The notes beneath the pieces are model-generated. The model was not told the DNA's origin, searched no databases, and worked only from the letters and a program-made list of their open reading frames with translations. A stretch of DNA of 64,000 bases from positions 1,482,502 to 1,546,501 of the forward strand of contig PTEU01000001.1 of the NCBI GenBank assembly GCA_004359425.1. The letters are read 5' to 3'. How positions within the stretch are numbered: position 1 is the stretch's first letter; each line of letters begins with the position of its first letter. Origin of the DNA: Ideonella sp. MAG2 (lineage in GTDB: Bacteria; Pseudomonadota; Gammaproteobacteria; Burkholderiales; Burkholderiaceae_C). A program made the translations under genes and the position numbers. Shown piece by piece: positions 56,628 through 64,000 of this stretch.

Positions 56628-57484
56628 GCCGCCTCCCGCTGAGCCTTTGAGACCGCGTCGGCCACCAACTCGGCACGCCGAACTTCGTCCAGCAGCACGT
56701 CAAGCGGGGGCACGTCGGTGTCCCACTCGATCAGCGTGGGTACCCTGCCAAAGCGAGCCACCGCATGGGCATAGACCTGCCAGACGGGCTCATGGACCCG
56801 GCTGCCATGGTCGTCAATGACCAACACGCCTTCGTCGTTATAGCCAGCCAAATGGATCTCGCCCACGGTCTCCCGGGCGAGTGCATCCACCACGACGCAG
56901 GCCGCAGCCACGGGGTCGGCCTCTGCGGCGTTGAGCGCATTGACCACGAGATTGTTCACGTCCAACAACAAGCTGCAGCCGCTGCGCCGGGCCAGCGCAT
57001 TCAAGAACTCAGCCTCGCTCAGCGTGCTGGTGGTCCAGCGCACATAGGCCGAAAGGTTCTCCACCAACAGCGGGCGACGCAGACGATCCTGAACCTGCTG
57101 AACATTGCTGACCATGATGTCCAGAGCGGCTGGCGTGAAGCCCACGGGCAACAGGTCGGCCCCGTGCACCGGCATCTGCCCCGGGCTCAAAGGGGCCCGC
57201 GCAAAAGAGGCGTGGTCGGACACCCTGACGGGTTGCACCCGCTCCACCAAGCGCGCCAGTTGATCCAAATGCCAGGGGTCTAAACCTGCCTCAGAGCCCA
57301 GGGCCAGGCCGACACCATGCAGGCTGATGTCATAGGCTTCTCGCCCTTGACGCAGCACTTCCATGGCAGCCCCCCCTTCGGCGAAAAAATTCTCCGAATG
57401 CACTTCCAAGAAGGCCAGGGGCTCGCGCCGCTCCAGCAAGGCTTGGTAATGGGGGCTGCGCCAGCCCAAACCCACATGGCTCAT
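56624..57484 (-). CDS. bufB: BufB, multinuclear non-heme iron oxidase (MNIO, DUF692)
   Basis: 286 residues, complete. Metal ligands of the TIM-barrel MNIO family occur in order: [65 protein letters not shown] and [12 protein letters not shown]. These give the usual His, Asp, Glu and Asn set for two or three iron ions. MNIOs oxidise cysteines of ribosomal peptides. In bufferins the result is thiooxazole groups that bind copper. It begins 9 bases after bufA ends and overlaps bufC, so the three form one operon on the minus strand. Confidence 0.93.
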   Translation of the reverse strand: MSHVGLGWRSPHYQALLERREPLAFLEVHSENFFAEGGAAMEVLRQGREAYDISLHGVGLALGSEAGLDPWHLDQLARLVERVQPVRVSDHASFARAPLSPGQMPVHGADLLPVGFTPAALDIMVSNVQQVQDRLRRPLLVENLSAYVRWTTSTLSEAEFLNALARRSGCSLLLDVNNLVVNALNAAEADPVAAACVVVDALARETVGEIHLAGYNDEGVLVIDDHGSRVHEPVWQVYAHAVARFGRVPTLIEWDTDVPPLDVLLDEVRRAELVADAVSKAQREAA

Positions 57485-57492
57485 GACGATGC

Positions 57493-57774
57493 TTACTTCT
57501 TCATCGACTTGGCTTTGGCTTCATCCGCCGTCATGCCCTTCATGTCTTTGCAAGTGCCCTTGGCCACAAACTTCCATTCGCCCGGGTCGTTGTCCACCTT
57601 GGCTTGCCCGGCGCAAGAATGCGTGCCAGCCAGGTTGGCACAATCGTTGGCACCGGCCTTGGCAATGCCGTAGCACTTTTCTTTGCCCTTATCCTGCGCG
57701 TGCGCGCTGGCTGCACCCATACCCAATGCCAAAGCAGTGGCCAATGCGGAGGAGACAATTTGACGCTGATTCAT
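57493..57774 (-). CDS. bufA: BufA-type precursor peptide (DUF2282, bufferin)
   Basis: 93 residues, ATG at 57774 after AGGA. A signal peptide ([21 protein letters not shown]) is followed by a compact mature part with exactly four cysteines: [21 protein letters not shown] and KGTCKDMKG. This is the BufA1/DUF2282 pattern. In studied bufferins the inner cysteines become thiooxazoles through the MNIO enzyme and the peptide then chelates copper in the periplasm or outside. The C-terminal tail is Lys-rich and lacks cysteines. First gene of bufABC, facing an ECF sigma gene 111 bases away. The final modification cannot be read from sequence. Confidence 0.92.
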   Translation of the reverse strand: MNQRQIVSSALATALALGMGAASAHAQDKGKEKCYGIAKAGANDCANLAGTHSCAGQAKVDNDPGEWKFVAKGTCKDMKGMTADEAKAKSMKK

Positions 57775-57801
57775 GACGATGTCCTAAAGGTTGAAGTGAG
57801 A

Positions 57802-57852
57802 GCATCCCCTTGGATGCCCACAGTGGGTCGAGCGGGTCTGTAGTTCCTTACA
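57802..57852 (-). promoter_or_regulatory. bufA leader hairpin and candidate ECF-type promoter
   Basis: On the minus strand TGTAAGGAA (57844-57852) and CGACCCA (57824-57830), about 15 bases apart between GTAAGG and CGAC, resemble the -35 and -10 of ECF-controlled bufferin genes. The -35 overlaps an inverted repeat TGTA-N6-TACA (57839-57852). Downstream, GCATCC/GGATGC (57802-57817) forms a hairpin in the untranslated leader. The divergent sigma gene would start within 35 bases. Pattern-based inference only. Confidence 0.4.
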
Positions 57853-57885
57853 CTGCTGTCGAGATTTTTTTGAAAGTTGGGCTCC

Positions 57886-58449
57886 ATGAGTGAGTTTGAG
57901 AAAGAAGTGGCGGCGCTCAGACCGCAACTGATGAAGTACGCCCGCAGCCAACTTAGAAACGAAGCCTGGGCCGAAGACGCCGTCTCTGAAACCTTGCTGG
58001 CTGCCATGGAGAAGCCGCAAGCCTACGTCGGCTTGTCGCAACTCAAGACCTGGTTGGTCGGCGTGCTGAAGCATAAGTTGGTGGATCAACTGCGACGCCA
58101 AAGCCGTGAAGCCACCATTCTGGACGCTGACGACGCCCAAGACATCGACGGCCTGCTCTTTGACGAGACGGGGCATTGGCGGCACAAGCCGGGCGAATGG
58201 ACGGATCAACCGGAAAAGTTATTGGGCCAGCAGCAGTTTCTGGCCGCACTCGATGCCTGTGTCGAGCAACTTCCCCCCGCCCAAGGCCGGGTGTTCATGA
58301 TGCGGGAATGGTTGGAATTGGAGACAGATCAGATTTGTAAGGAACTGGCGATCACGTCGACCAATTTGTGGGTCTTGCTGCATCGGGCCCGCATGCGTTT
58401 GAGAGAATGCCTACAGGAAAATTGGTTCAGCTCACCCTCAAAACAATAA
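57886..58449 (+). CDS. ECF-type RNA polymerase sigma factor of the bufferin locus
   Basis: 187 residues. I use ATG 57886 (MSEFEKEVAALRPQLMKYAR), though an ATG at 57877 is possible. Region 2 reads YARSQLRNEAWAEDAVSETLLAAM and TWLVGVLKHKLVDQLRR. Region 4 reads LDACVEQLPPAQGRVFMMRE, then a helix-turn-helix with DQICKELAITSTNLWVLLHRARMRLRECL. This is an ECF of the sort paired with DUF2282/MNIO genes (SigF-like). It diverges from bufA and is followed 16 bases later by a short zinc-finger anti-sigma gene. Confidence 0.9.
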   Translation: MSEFEKEVAALRPQLMKYARSQLRNEAWAEDAVSETLLAAMEKPQAYVGLSQLKTWLVGVLKHKLVDQLRRQSREATILDADDAQDIDGLLFDETGHWRHKPGEWTDQPEKLLGQQQFLAALDACVEQLPPAQGRVFMMREWLELETDQICKELAITSTNLWVLLHRARMRLRECLQENWFSSPSKQ

Positions 58450-58465
58450 GCTCCAAGCACCAGCC

Positions 58466-58672
58466 ATGAAACCTCTGCTGTCCTGCAAGGAGTCTGCCTC
58501 CCTGCTCCTACGCGCCAATGACGTGCCCCTGAGCATGGTTCAGAAGGCACGCGTTCGCCTGCATTTGGCCATTTGTGGGGCCTGCACCAACTTCAGCAAG
58601 CAAGTCAAGTTCATGGGCAAGGCCATGGGGCCTTGGCGAGGCTATCGAGACGAGCATGACGGCCCTGCTTAA
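58466..58672 (+). CDS. Short zinc-finger anti-sigma protein
   Basis: 68 residues, ATG 58466. SCKESASLLLRANDVPLSM and the zinc motif HLAICGACTNFSKQ (HxxxCxxC) match the small ZAS-type partners that follow ECF sigma genes in bufferin and similar loci. It has no membrane helix, so it would hold sigma in the cytoplasm and release it on metal or redox change through Cys/His. The start and end are clear and a strong terminator follows. The signal (copper, zinc or oxidant) is not shown by sequence. Confidence 0.8.
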   Translation: MKPLLSCKESASLLLRANDVPLSMVQKARVRLHLAICGACTNFSKQVKFMGKAMGPWRGYRDEHDGPA

Positions 58673-58691
58673 GGGCCGTCCACGCACAACA

Positions 58692-58713
58692 GGGTGGCAT
58701 GGCCACCCTTTTT
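58692..58713 (+). terminator. Intrinsic terminator after the sigma/anti-sigma unit
   Basis: A 7-bp stem GGGTGGC/GCCACCC with loop ATG, followed by TTTTT, 20 bases after the anti-sigma stop. The minus-strand gene ends at 58719, so both units stop here. Confidence 0.9.
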
Positions 58714-58718
58714 CATGG

Positions 58719-59984
58719 TCACGGCAGAACTGTGGCCAAGCGCTGAAGAGGCACCAGCGGAGTACGCGCGGCGGTGCTTGCGGGCCGCGATGCTGGCAGG
58801 GGTGTGGCCCGTCCGCCATCGATATAGAAATTGACCCGAGGCGCAATCGCCGAGAACTCAGAGCCATCAGCCATGCGCCGAACCTCACTCTCCATCACCC
58901 AGCGAATCTTGCCCAGGTTGCCAATGGGCTCCCATGTACGCCGGTACGTGTAGGAGGCCAAGGGAGAAGGCCGCCGAACCTGGACAATATTGGCCCCTTC
59001 AAAGCCCCAGCTCTCCACTGGGCTGCGCGTTTCAGTGCCAGCGGCTATGTCGGTGGAGATGCGCTCGCCGGTCCCGTCCCGGTAGAGGTGAATCGCAAAC
59101 GGGTTGTTGGTGTCCACGAACAAACCGCTATTCCACTGGCGGGACGCCTGAGCAACGCTGCCGAAGGTGCCGCCCACCAGCGAGCGTGTGACCAAGATCT
59201 CCTGGACCCAACTGAGCTTTTCCGCCACAAAGTCACCCACCAACCACGTCTCGGCACCGGTGCTGTTGTCTACCTTGAGCCGGGTATAGCCGCGCGTAAA
59301 GCCCGGAAAACTCAGCATCAACCAGCCTTGGCTATTGAGTGCTGCGGGCACCACGGTCCCGGTGCGAGCGAAGTGCATCTGCCCGACTTGCATGGTCGTG
59401 AGATCTGCGGCCAAGGTGTGCACCGGGCTTTGCAGATCGACTCGCGCATGCTCGGAGAAGCCCGCCCAGCGCGCACCGGGCACGGCATCGGCCATACCTG
59501 CGCGCACCGACATACGCAAATGGCTCTGGGCATCTACCGTGTCGTCGATGGACGTGGTGCCCAAGACCAAACCGGCATCGCAGCCATCGAGCACCACTTG
59601 GCTGGTGTCGGCAGAAACAGCGCTTGTGCCAGCCCGCTCGGTGCCGGACTGGCGCGCGAATGCGTATCGGCTTTCGCTGGTGCGAACAGTGGCGTACTGG
59701 CCACAACTGTCATAGTGGGCAGAGCTTTGATCGAAAACCCTGGGGGTCGTCAAGCTCACCACACGTCGCACGCCGTTGTCGGTGTAGGTACCGGCAAAGC
59801 GACCACGGAAATCCACGCCTTCGGCCTTCAGCTTGGTGGTATTCCAGTCCACCAAATATGTACTGGCGGTCCCGTGTGGGTCGGTGAAGTACGCCGTTTG
59901 AATGAGGGCGGCCTGCGCACTCATGCCTATCAGCGTTCCAGCCGCCAATGCAGCGCACCGGGCACGCCAAGCAAAACTCGCCAT
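58719..59984 (-). CDS. Secreted protein of unknown function
   Basis: 421 residues. ATG 59984 is chosen because AGGAGA lies six bases before it and gives a clean signal peptide (WRARCAALAAGTLIGMSAQA, then A). The mature part is beta-rich with no transmembrane helix: AYFTDPHGTASTYLVDWN, SSAHYDSCGQYATVRTS, GTTSIDDTVDAQSHLR, WGFEGANIVQVRRPSP and an Ala/Pro/Arg C-terminal tail. Two cysteines may form a disulfide. I do not recognise a domain. Next to pcp but separated by a gap of 105 bases. It could be an exported binding or structural protein. Confidence 0.65.
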   Translation of the reverse strand: MASFAWRARCAALAAGTLIGMSAQAALIQTAYFTDPHGTASTYLVDWNTTKLKAEGVDFRGRFAGTYTDNGVRRVVSLTTPRVFDQSSAHYDSCGQYATVRTSESRYAFARQSGTERAGTSAVSADTSQVVLDGCDAGLVLGTTSIDDTVDAQSHLRMSVRAGMADAVPGARWAGFSEHARVDLQSPVHTLAADLTTMQVGQMHFARTGTVVPAALNSQGWLMLSFPGFTRGYTRLKVDNSTGAETWLVGDFVAEKLSWVQEILVTRSLVGGTFGSVAQASRQWNSGLFVDTNNPFAIHLYRDGTGERISTDIAAGTETRSPVESWGFEGANIVQVRRPSPLASYTYRRTWEPIGNLGKIRWVMESEVRRMADGSEFSAIAPRVNFYIDGGRATPLPASRPASTAARTPLVPLQRLATVLP

Positions 59985-60089
59985 GGTTGTCTCCTGAATG
60001 GGTTGAGGTGCCGCGATTGTCTCGAAGCAGCGCGCGTTGGTCATCCCCGAATCGTCAGTGCTTACCCCGGAGGACACCGGGCGGACGGC

Positions 60090-60746
60090 TTAGTCCAAGC
60101 TGCCCTGGGTTTGATGCAGGTCGGGCCGCCCCCTGTACTTGATGCACAGCGCCAACGCTTGGCGAATGGCTTGCACTTGCAGCACCAAAGACATGCTGGC
60201 CTGACCCGGCCGATGGACCACTTGCTCGGGTAACCAGGGCACGTGGACAAAGCCCGCCTGCACCCCCGGACGGCTGGCACAGGCGTGCATCAAGCCATAA
60301 AACACATGGTTGCAAACAAAGGTACCGGCCGTGTGGGACACGCTGGCGGGGATATCAGCGCGCCGAAGTCCCGCCACGACAGCTTTGATGGGCAGGCTGC
60401 TGAAGTACGCAGCCGGGCCTTGCGCCACCACGGGCTCGTCCACCGGCTGTTTGCCCGCGTTATCGGCAATCCTCGCGTCATCGACATTGATCGCCACCCG
60501 CTCGACACTAATCTCCGCACGCCCCCCCGCCTGCCCCAAGCACAACACCAGACTAGGCTGTAGGCGATCCAGGGCCTGCCACAGGGCCTGCAGCGAGGTG
60601 CCAAATTCGCAAGGAAGAACTTGCCCATGCACTTGATGCCCAGCGATACGGCTGCCCTCCAGGTGACGGACGATGGCGGCGCTCGGGTTGAGTTCATCGC
60701 CAGCAAAGGGTTCGAAGCCCGTCAGCAGTATCGTCGCGTTGCCCAT
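60090..60746 (-). CDS. pcp: Pyroglutamyl-peptidase I
   Basis: 218 residues, complete. It removes N-terminal pyroglutamate from peptides. The catalytic Glu, Cys and His lie in LGQAGGRAEISVERVA, SHTAGTFVCNHVFYG (Cys nucleophile) and a later FVHVPWLPEQ (His). The start ILLTGFEPFAGDELNPS is typical. No operon partners, since the gspE-type gene diverges 141 bases away. Confidence 0.95.
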   Translation of the reverse strand: MGNATILLTGFEPFAGDELNPSAAIVRHLEGSRIAGHQVHGQVLPCEFGTSLQALWQALDRLQPSLVLCLGQAGGRAEISVERVAINVDDARIADNAGKQPVDEPVVAQGPAAYFSSLPIKAVVAGLRRADIPASVSHTAGTFVCNHVFYGLMHACASRPGVQAGFVHVPWLPEQVVHRPGQASMSLVLQVQAIRQALALCIKYRGRPDLHQTQGSLD

Positions 60747-60887
60747 AGCGTGTGTCCTCGGAAGTGCCGGAAATTTGTCGGTCTTTCAGCGGCCTGATTC
60801 TCGCTTCTGTCAGGCGTGGATGACTCTAGGATGAAGACAGCCCTCAAAGTGCGGCATGGTGCGCGCTGGGCCAGAGGTTGTCAGTCC

Positions 60888-63419
60888 ATGTCTGATCTGT
60901 CTGAACTGTCCTTAGTCCCACGGGACGAAGAATTGGCTGCTGGGGCCGCGGGGCCGGCGTATCCGCAAGGCTTTGCCTGGCCGACGCCACCGTATGCAGA
61001 CTATCCCGCTGCCACGCCACAGATGGACCCGATGCGGTGCGAAATCGAGGGCATGAACGGCAAGACGCAACAGGCCGTGATGACCTTGTTCGACATCCAG
61101 GCCGGTGTGGTGCATGTGCAAGTGCCACCTGCACGCTCCATCATGCCCTTGCGCATGACCCACTTCAGGCGCTTGACCCTGACCGAGCCGCTTCTGCCCC
61201 GGCCTGCAGCGGGCTCAAAAGGCATTGCCTTGGAAGGCTTTCGCCTGGCCGTGGACTTTCACATTCGCCTGGCAGGCGGTGGCGAGTTCACCGGTCGCAC
61301 CGTGGGCCATGTGGAAACACCGTTAGGCCTATTCCTGTTCGAGAAGCTGGACGATGCCGGTGCGGTTCGGCGCATTTTCTTGCCGCGCAATGCCTATGAG
61401 CAAAGCCGCATCGGCGAGCTTGTCGGTGACTTGCTGCTGAAGCAGAACACTGCCTCTCCCGCCCAAATTGCCCAAGCCATTGCCGAGCAGAAAGACCTGC
61501 GCGCGCAAACAGTTGGCGACATTCTGGTCAACCAAAAAGTCGTGTCGACAAACCAGTTAGGTGAAGCCTTGGAGGCGCAGTCGCGCATGCGGATGATCCG
61601 CATCGGCGAGGCCTTGATTGGGCTGGGCTTGATCAATCAAGAACAGTTGGACGCCGCGCTGGCCCAGCAACAGGTTCAACGCACCGTGCCCTTGGGCGAA
61701 TTGCTGGTACGGGCCGGCCACATCCAGCGCAGTGACCTGCGCCAGGCACTGGCCCGCAAAATGGGCTATCCGGTGGTTGATGTCGAAGCCTTCCCTATCG
61801 ATGCGCAAGCCCTGCGTCTGGTGAATATCACTGCCGCCAAACGCCTTGGGGTGTTACCACTGCAAGTGCTGCCGGGTCGTTTGGTCACTGCCATCGAAGA
61901 CCCGTCCCGCAGAGACGCGATTGATGAGTTGGAATTCATCGCCCAATGCAAGGTCGTGCCGGTGCTGCCGGCCTCCGACGACTTGATGCGCACCATCCTC
62001 AGCACCTATGCACGTTTTGGCTTTGAGGACATGCCCAGCCCGATCTTGGGCGAGGGCTCGCAAATAGGGGCTGGCTTTGAAGGTGGCGTGACGGATTCCT
62101 TGCTGGCCTCTCTGGATGAGGCGGGGCAAGGCAGCCAGCCCGACACCACAGATGACAAGCCCATTGAGCAAGCCGACAACACCTTGGTGCGCTTGATCAA
62201 CACCATGATTGTTGACGCCCACACCCAAGGGGTGTCGGACATCCATATCGAGGCCGTGCAGGGCAAGGAGAAGGTGCGCATTCGCTTCCGGCGCGACGGC
62301 ATGCTCAAGCCCTATGTCGAACTGCCGCACACCTATCGCAACGCTTTGATCGCACGCATCAAGATCATGTGCGATCTGGACATCTCCGAGCGACGCCGCC
62401 CGCAAGACGGCAAGATCAACTTTGCGCGATTTGTGCCGGGCTGCCCCATCGAGCTGCGGGTCGCCACCATTCCAACCGCCAATGGTTTGGAAGATGCTGT
62501 GCTGCGTATCCTGGCCTCGGCCAAACCGATTCCGCTGGAGAAGCTGGGCATGTCCGAGCGCAATCTGCGGGCACTGAAGGCCGCTGTGGAGCGGCCCTAC
62601 GGCATGGTCTTGTGTGTGGGGCCCACAGGCTCTGGCAAAACCACCACCCTGCACTCCGCACTCAGCTACATCAATACCCCTGAGCGAAAGATTTGGACGG
62701 CCGAAGACCCGGTGGAAATCACCCAGGCAGGATTGCGCCAAGTTCAGGTCAACCCCAAGATAGACTGGACTTTTGCCAAGGCCTTACGCGCCTTTTTGCG
62801 CGCCGACCCCGACGTGATCATGGTCGGCGAAATTCGCGACAGCGAAACCGCTGGCATTGCCGTGGAGTCCTCGCTCACCGGTCACTTGGTGCTCTCCACC
62901 TTGCACACCAATAGCGCGGCAGAAACCATCACCCGGCTGCTGGACATGGGCATGGACCCCTTTAACTTTGCCGACTCCCTGCTGGCCGTGCTGGCACAGC
63001 GCTTGGTGCGGCGTCAATGCACCAAGTGCTTGACCTCCAAACCCGCGACTTCAGAGCAAGTGGAGGAATGGCTAGACGACTATCTGCACGCCTGGGGTGG
63101 CCATGAACAGGCCCCCACGCGCGACGCAGTCTTGGCCGACTGGCTCAAGCGCTTCGGCTCGAACGGCCAGCTCCAGGCCTTCCACAGCCCAGGCTGCGAA
63201 CACTGCGACCACACCGGGGTGCGCGGGCGCGCGGGTATCCATGAGTTGCTCACCGTCTCGCGCGGCCTGCGCCGCCTGATGCAAACCGGTGCGCGCGCGG
63301 AGGAACTGCACCGCCAAGCCATGATGGAAGGCATGCATACCCTGCGCCAAGACGGCCTGGAGAAAATGCTGCAAGGCATTACCTCCATTGAAGAAGTGCG
63401 TGCCACCAGCAATGTTTAA
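60888..63419 (+). CDS. GspE/PilB-type secretion or pilus ATPase
   Basis: 843 residues from ATG 60888 (MSDLSELSLVPRDEELA), though earlier starts at 60816 and 60831 are possible. An extra N-terminal beta-rich region (about 40-170, with MTLFDIQAGVVHVQVPP) precedes two MshEN-like (GspE N-terminal) repeats: NRIGELVGDLLLKQN-like and GEALIGLGLINQEQL / GELLVRAGHIQRSDL. The ATPase core has Walker A CVGPTGSGKTTTL, Asp box, VGEIRDSETAG (Walker B) and GHLVLSTLHTN (His box), plus a zinc pair CTKC and CEHC. It powers type II secretion or type IV pilus assembly. The family cannot be split further by eye. Confidence 0.9.
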   Translation: MSDLSELSLVPRDEELAAGAAGPAYPQGFAWPTPPYADYPAATPQMDPMRCEIEGMNGKTQQAVMTLFDIQAGVVHVQVPPARSIMPLRMTHFRRLTLTEPLLPRPAAGSKGIALEGFRLAVDFHIRLAGGGEFTGRTVGHVETPLGLFLFEKLDDAGAVRRIFLPRNAYEQSRIGELVGDLLLKQNTASPAQIAQAIAEQKDLRAQTVGDILVNQKVVSTNQLGEALEAQSRMRMIRIGEALIGLGLINQEQLDAALAQQQVQRTVPLGELLVRAGHIQRSDLRQALARKMGYPVVDVEAFPIDAQALRLVNITAAKRLGVLPLQVLPGRLVTAIEDPSRRDAIDELEFIAQCKVVPVLPASDDLMRTILSTYARFGFEDMPSPILGEGSQIGAGFEGGVTDSLLASLDEAGQGSQPDTTDDKPIEQADNTLVRLINTMIVDAHTQGVSDIHIEAVQGKEKVRIRFRRDGMLKPYVELPHTYRNALIARIKIMCDLDISERRRPQDGKINFARFVPGCPIELRVATIPTANGLEDAVLRILASAKPIPLEKLGMSERNLRALKAAVERPYGMVLCVGPTGSGKTTTLHSALSYINTPERKIWTAEDPVEITQAGLRQVQVNPKIDWTFAKALRAFLRADPDVIMVGEIRDSETAGIAVESSLTGHLVLSTLHTNSAAETITRLLDMGMDPFNFADSLLAVLAQRLVRRQCTKCLTSKPATSEQVEEWLDDYLHAWGGHEQAPTRDAVLADWLKRFGSNGQLQAFHSPGCEHCDHTGVRGRAGIHELLTVSRGLRRLMQTGARAEELHRQAMMEGMHTLRQDGLEKMLQGITSIEEVRATSNV

Positions 63420-63470
63420 GGTCTGTTGACACACAGCGCTTGGCCGGCCATGGCCGGCAAATCGGCCCGC

Positions 63471-64000
63471 TCACACTGGCCGCCACTTGACGCGGGATTT
63501 GGCAAACATCTCGGCCAACTTGCCCGAGGATGCCAAGCCGTTCATGGCCGCTTGAAGCGCCTGCGCCAAGTCCTGCGCCTCGGCCTTGACCGCGCAGCCC
63601 ACGGCCCAGCCCTCTTTCATGCGCGGCACAGGCAGCGGCTCGATGGCGTAACGTTCGTCCCCACTGAGCACCGTCTCCAACTCCGAGGCATGGCCTGCTG
63701 CCGCCGCCACTTCACCGCGCTGCAAGGCTTGAGCCGCTTCCACGCCGTCCTTCAGCTTGGTGACCAGTTGCTCCCTGTAAGCGCCGCCGTCCGCACCGAT
63801 CAACAGCCACCCTGCCAAGGTTTGCCCTGGCACCGCAATCTTCTTACCCTTGAATGCCTCCAGCGAATCCATCTGGGGCACGTCTGACAGCCTGCGCGCC
63901 ACCATCACCCGCTCGCGGTAGTAGGGCGCAAAAATCTGGACACGCTTGTTGGCTTCCATCAAAGGCCTGTCCACCGGCACATGCAACATCACATCGGCGG
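63471..64000 (-). CDS. Periplasmic solute-binding protein (SBP_bac_3-like), 5' end outside window
   Basis: About 176 residues to the stop at 63471. The frame is open past the window end (ADVMLHVPVDRP reads across it). The second half of a periplasmic binding protein is seen: VMVARRLSDVPQMDSLEAFKG, KKIAVPGQTLAGWLL, EAAQALQRGEVAAAAGHASEL and a C-terminal EMFAKSRVKWRPV. Amino acid or organic ligand for an ABC importer or a signalling protein. The N-terminal signal and lobe one are beyond 64000. It converges on the gspE-type gene. Confidence 0.75.
   Translation of the reverse strand, partial: ADVMLHVPVDRPLMEANKRVQIFAPYYRERVMVARRLSDVPQMDSLEAFKGKKIAVPGQTLAGWLLIGADGGAYREQLVTKLKDGVEAAQALQRGEVAAAAGHASELETVLSGDERYAIEPLPVPRMKEGWAVGCAVKAEAQDLAQALQAAMNGLASSGKLAEMFAKSRVKWRPV

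Overview
The window looks like a Burkholderiales chromosome, most likely Comamonadaceae or a close relative. The reasons are a PhaM-type PHA granule protein, a glcDEF run followed by ychJ, truC and rarD, an Entner-Doudoroff eda/edd pair, a ribD-ribBA-ribH-nusB run, ybgC-tolQRA, and ppiD next to hupB. The GC-rich codon use agrees. I recognised no rRNA, phage or CRISPR. The family placement is inference.

Layout. 1-2300: end of a TraB/GumN protein, a MarR fragment, a sequencing-adapter scar, phaM and an orphan antitoxin. 2489-8432: glcD, glcE, a methyltransferase/glcF chimera, ychJ, truC, rarD. 8422-9974: two minus-strand genes for secreted and esterase-like proteins. 10461-14572: a collapsed tonB-exbB-exbD-TPR locus, a metallo-beta-lactamase gene and a GFA-family gene. 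14573-16443: eda and a shortened edd behind a HexR-like palindrome. 16685-18095: a MocA-like gene and pdxH. 18116-21695: a metal-uptake-like cluster (TonB receptor, small membrane protein, DUF3299 protein, His-rich ABC permease). 21696-22221: a misplaced piece of the exbD pair. 22449-27162: ubiD, a lytic transglycosylase gene, a ZTP riboswitch with glyA, and nrdR. 27231-33582: type IV minor-pilin operon with pilY1. 33740-37581: riboflavin genes, nusB and a broken aminotransferase gene. 37667-40839: Ser/Thr kinase and ybgC-tolQRA. 40889-49379: AP2-like protein, tRNA-His, ppiD, tRNA-Val, hupB, tartrate dehydrogenase-like gene, EamA exporter, pgsA, lipoprotein, uvrC. 49473-55141: efp, a DUF3445 gene, mnmC, a MITE-like element, rpiA and a NYN/cold-shock gene. 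55253-58672: truncated pyrD and a bufferin operon (bufABC) divergent from its ECF sigma/anti-sigma pair. 58719-64000: a secreted protein of unknown function, pcp, a GspE/PilB ATPase and a partial solute-binding protein.

The most interesting biology is the bufferin-type operon at 55842-58672. It has a DUF2282 precursor peptide with four cysteines, a DUF692 multinuclear iron oxidase, a DUF2063 partner, and a divergent ECF sigma factor with a short zinc-finger anti-sigma, all around one 110-bp control region. Next come the permease cluster with a His-rich loop, the ZTP riboswitch, and a 239-bp element with terminal inverted repeats at the end of mnmC.

The sequence is not a faithful chromosome. 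It carries an untrimmed Nextera junction adapter (737-774), a hybrid exbD whose missing middle lies 10 kb away (21696-22221), and at least a dozen places where one gene stops mid-domain and continues in another frame or another gene. Gene order is otherwise kept. I read these as scaffold gaps closed with no spacer. Fusion proteins and pseudogenes here should be treated as artefacts until reads prove otherwise.
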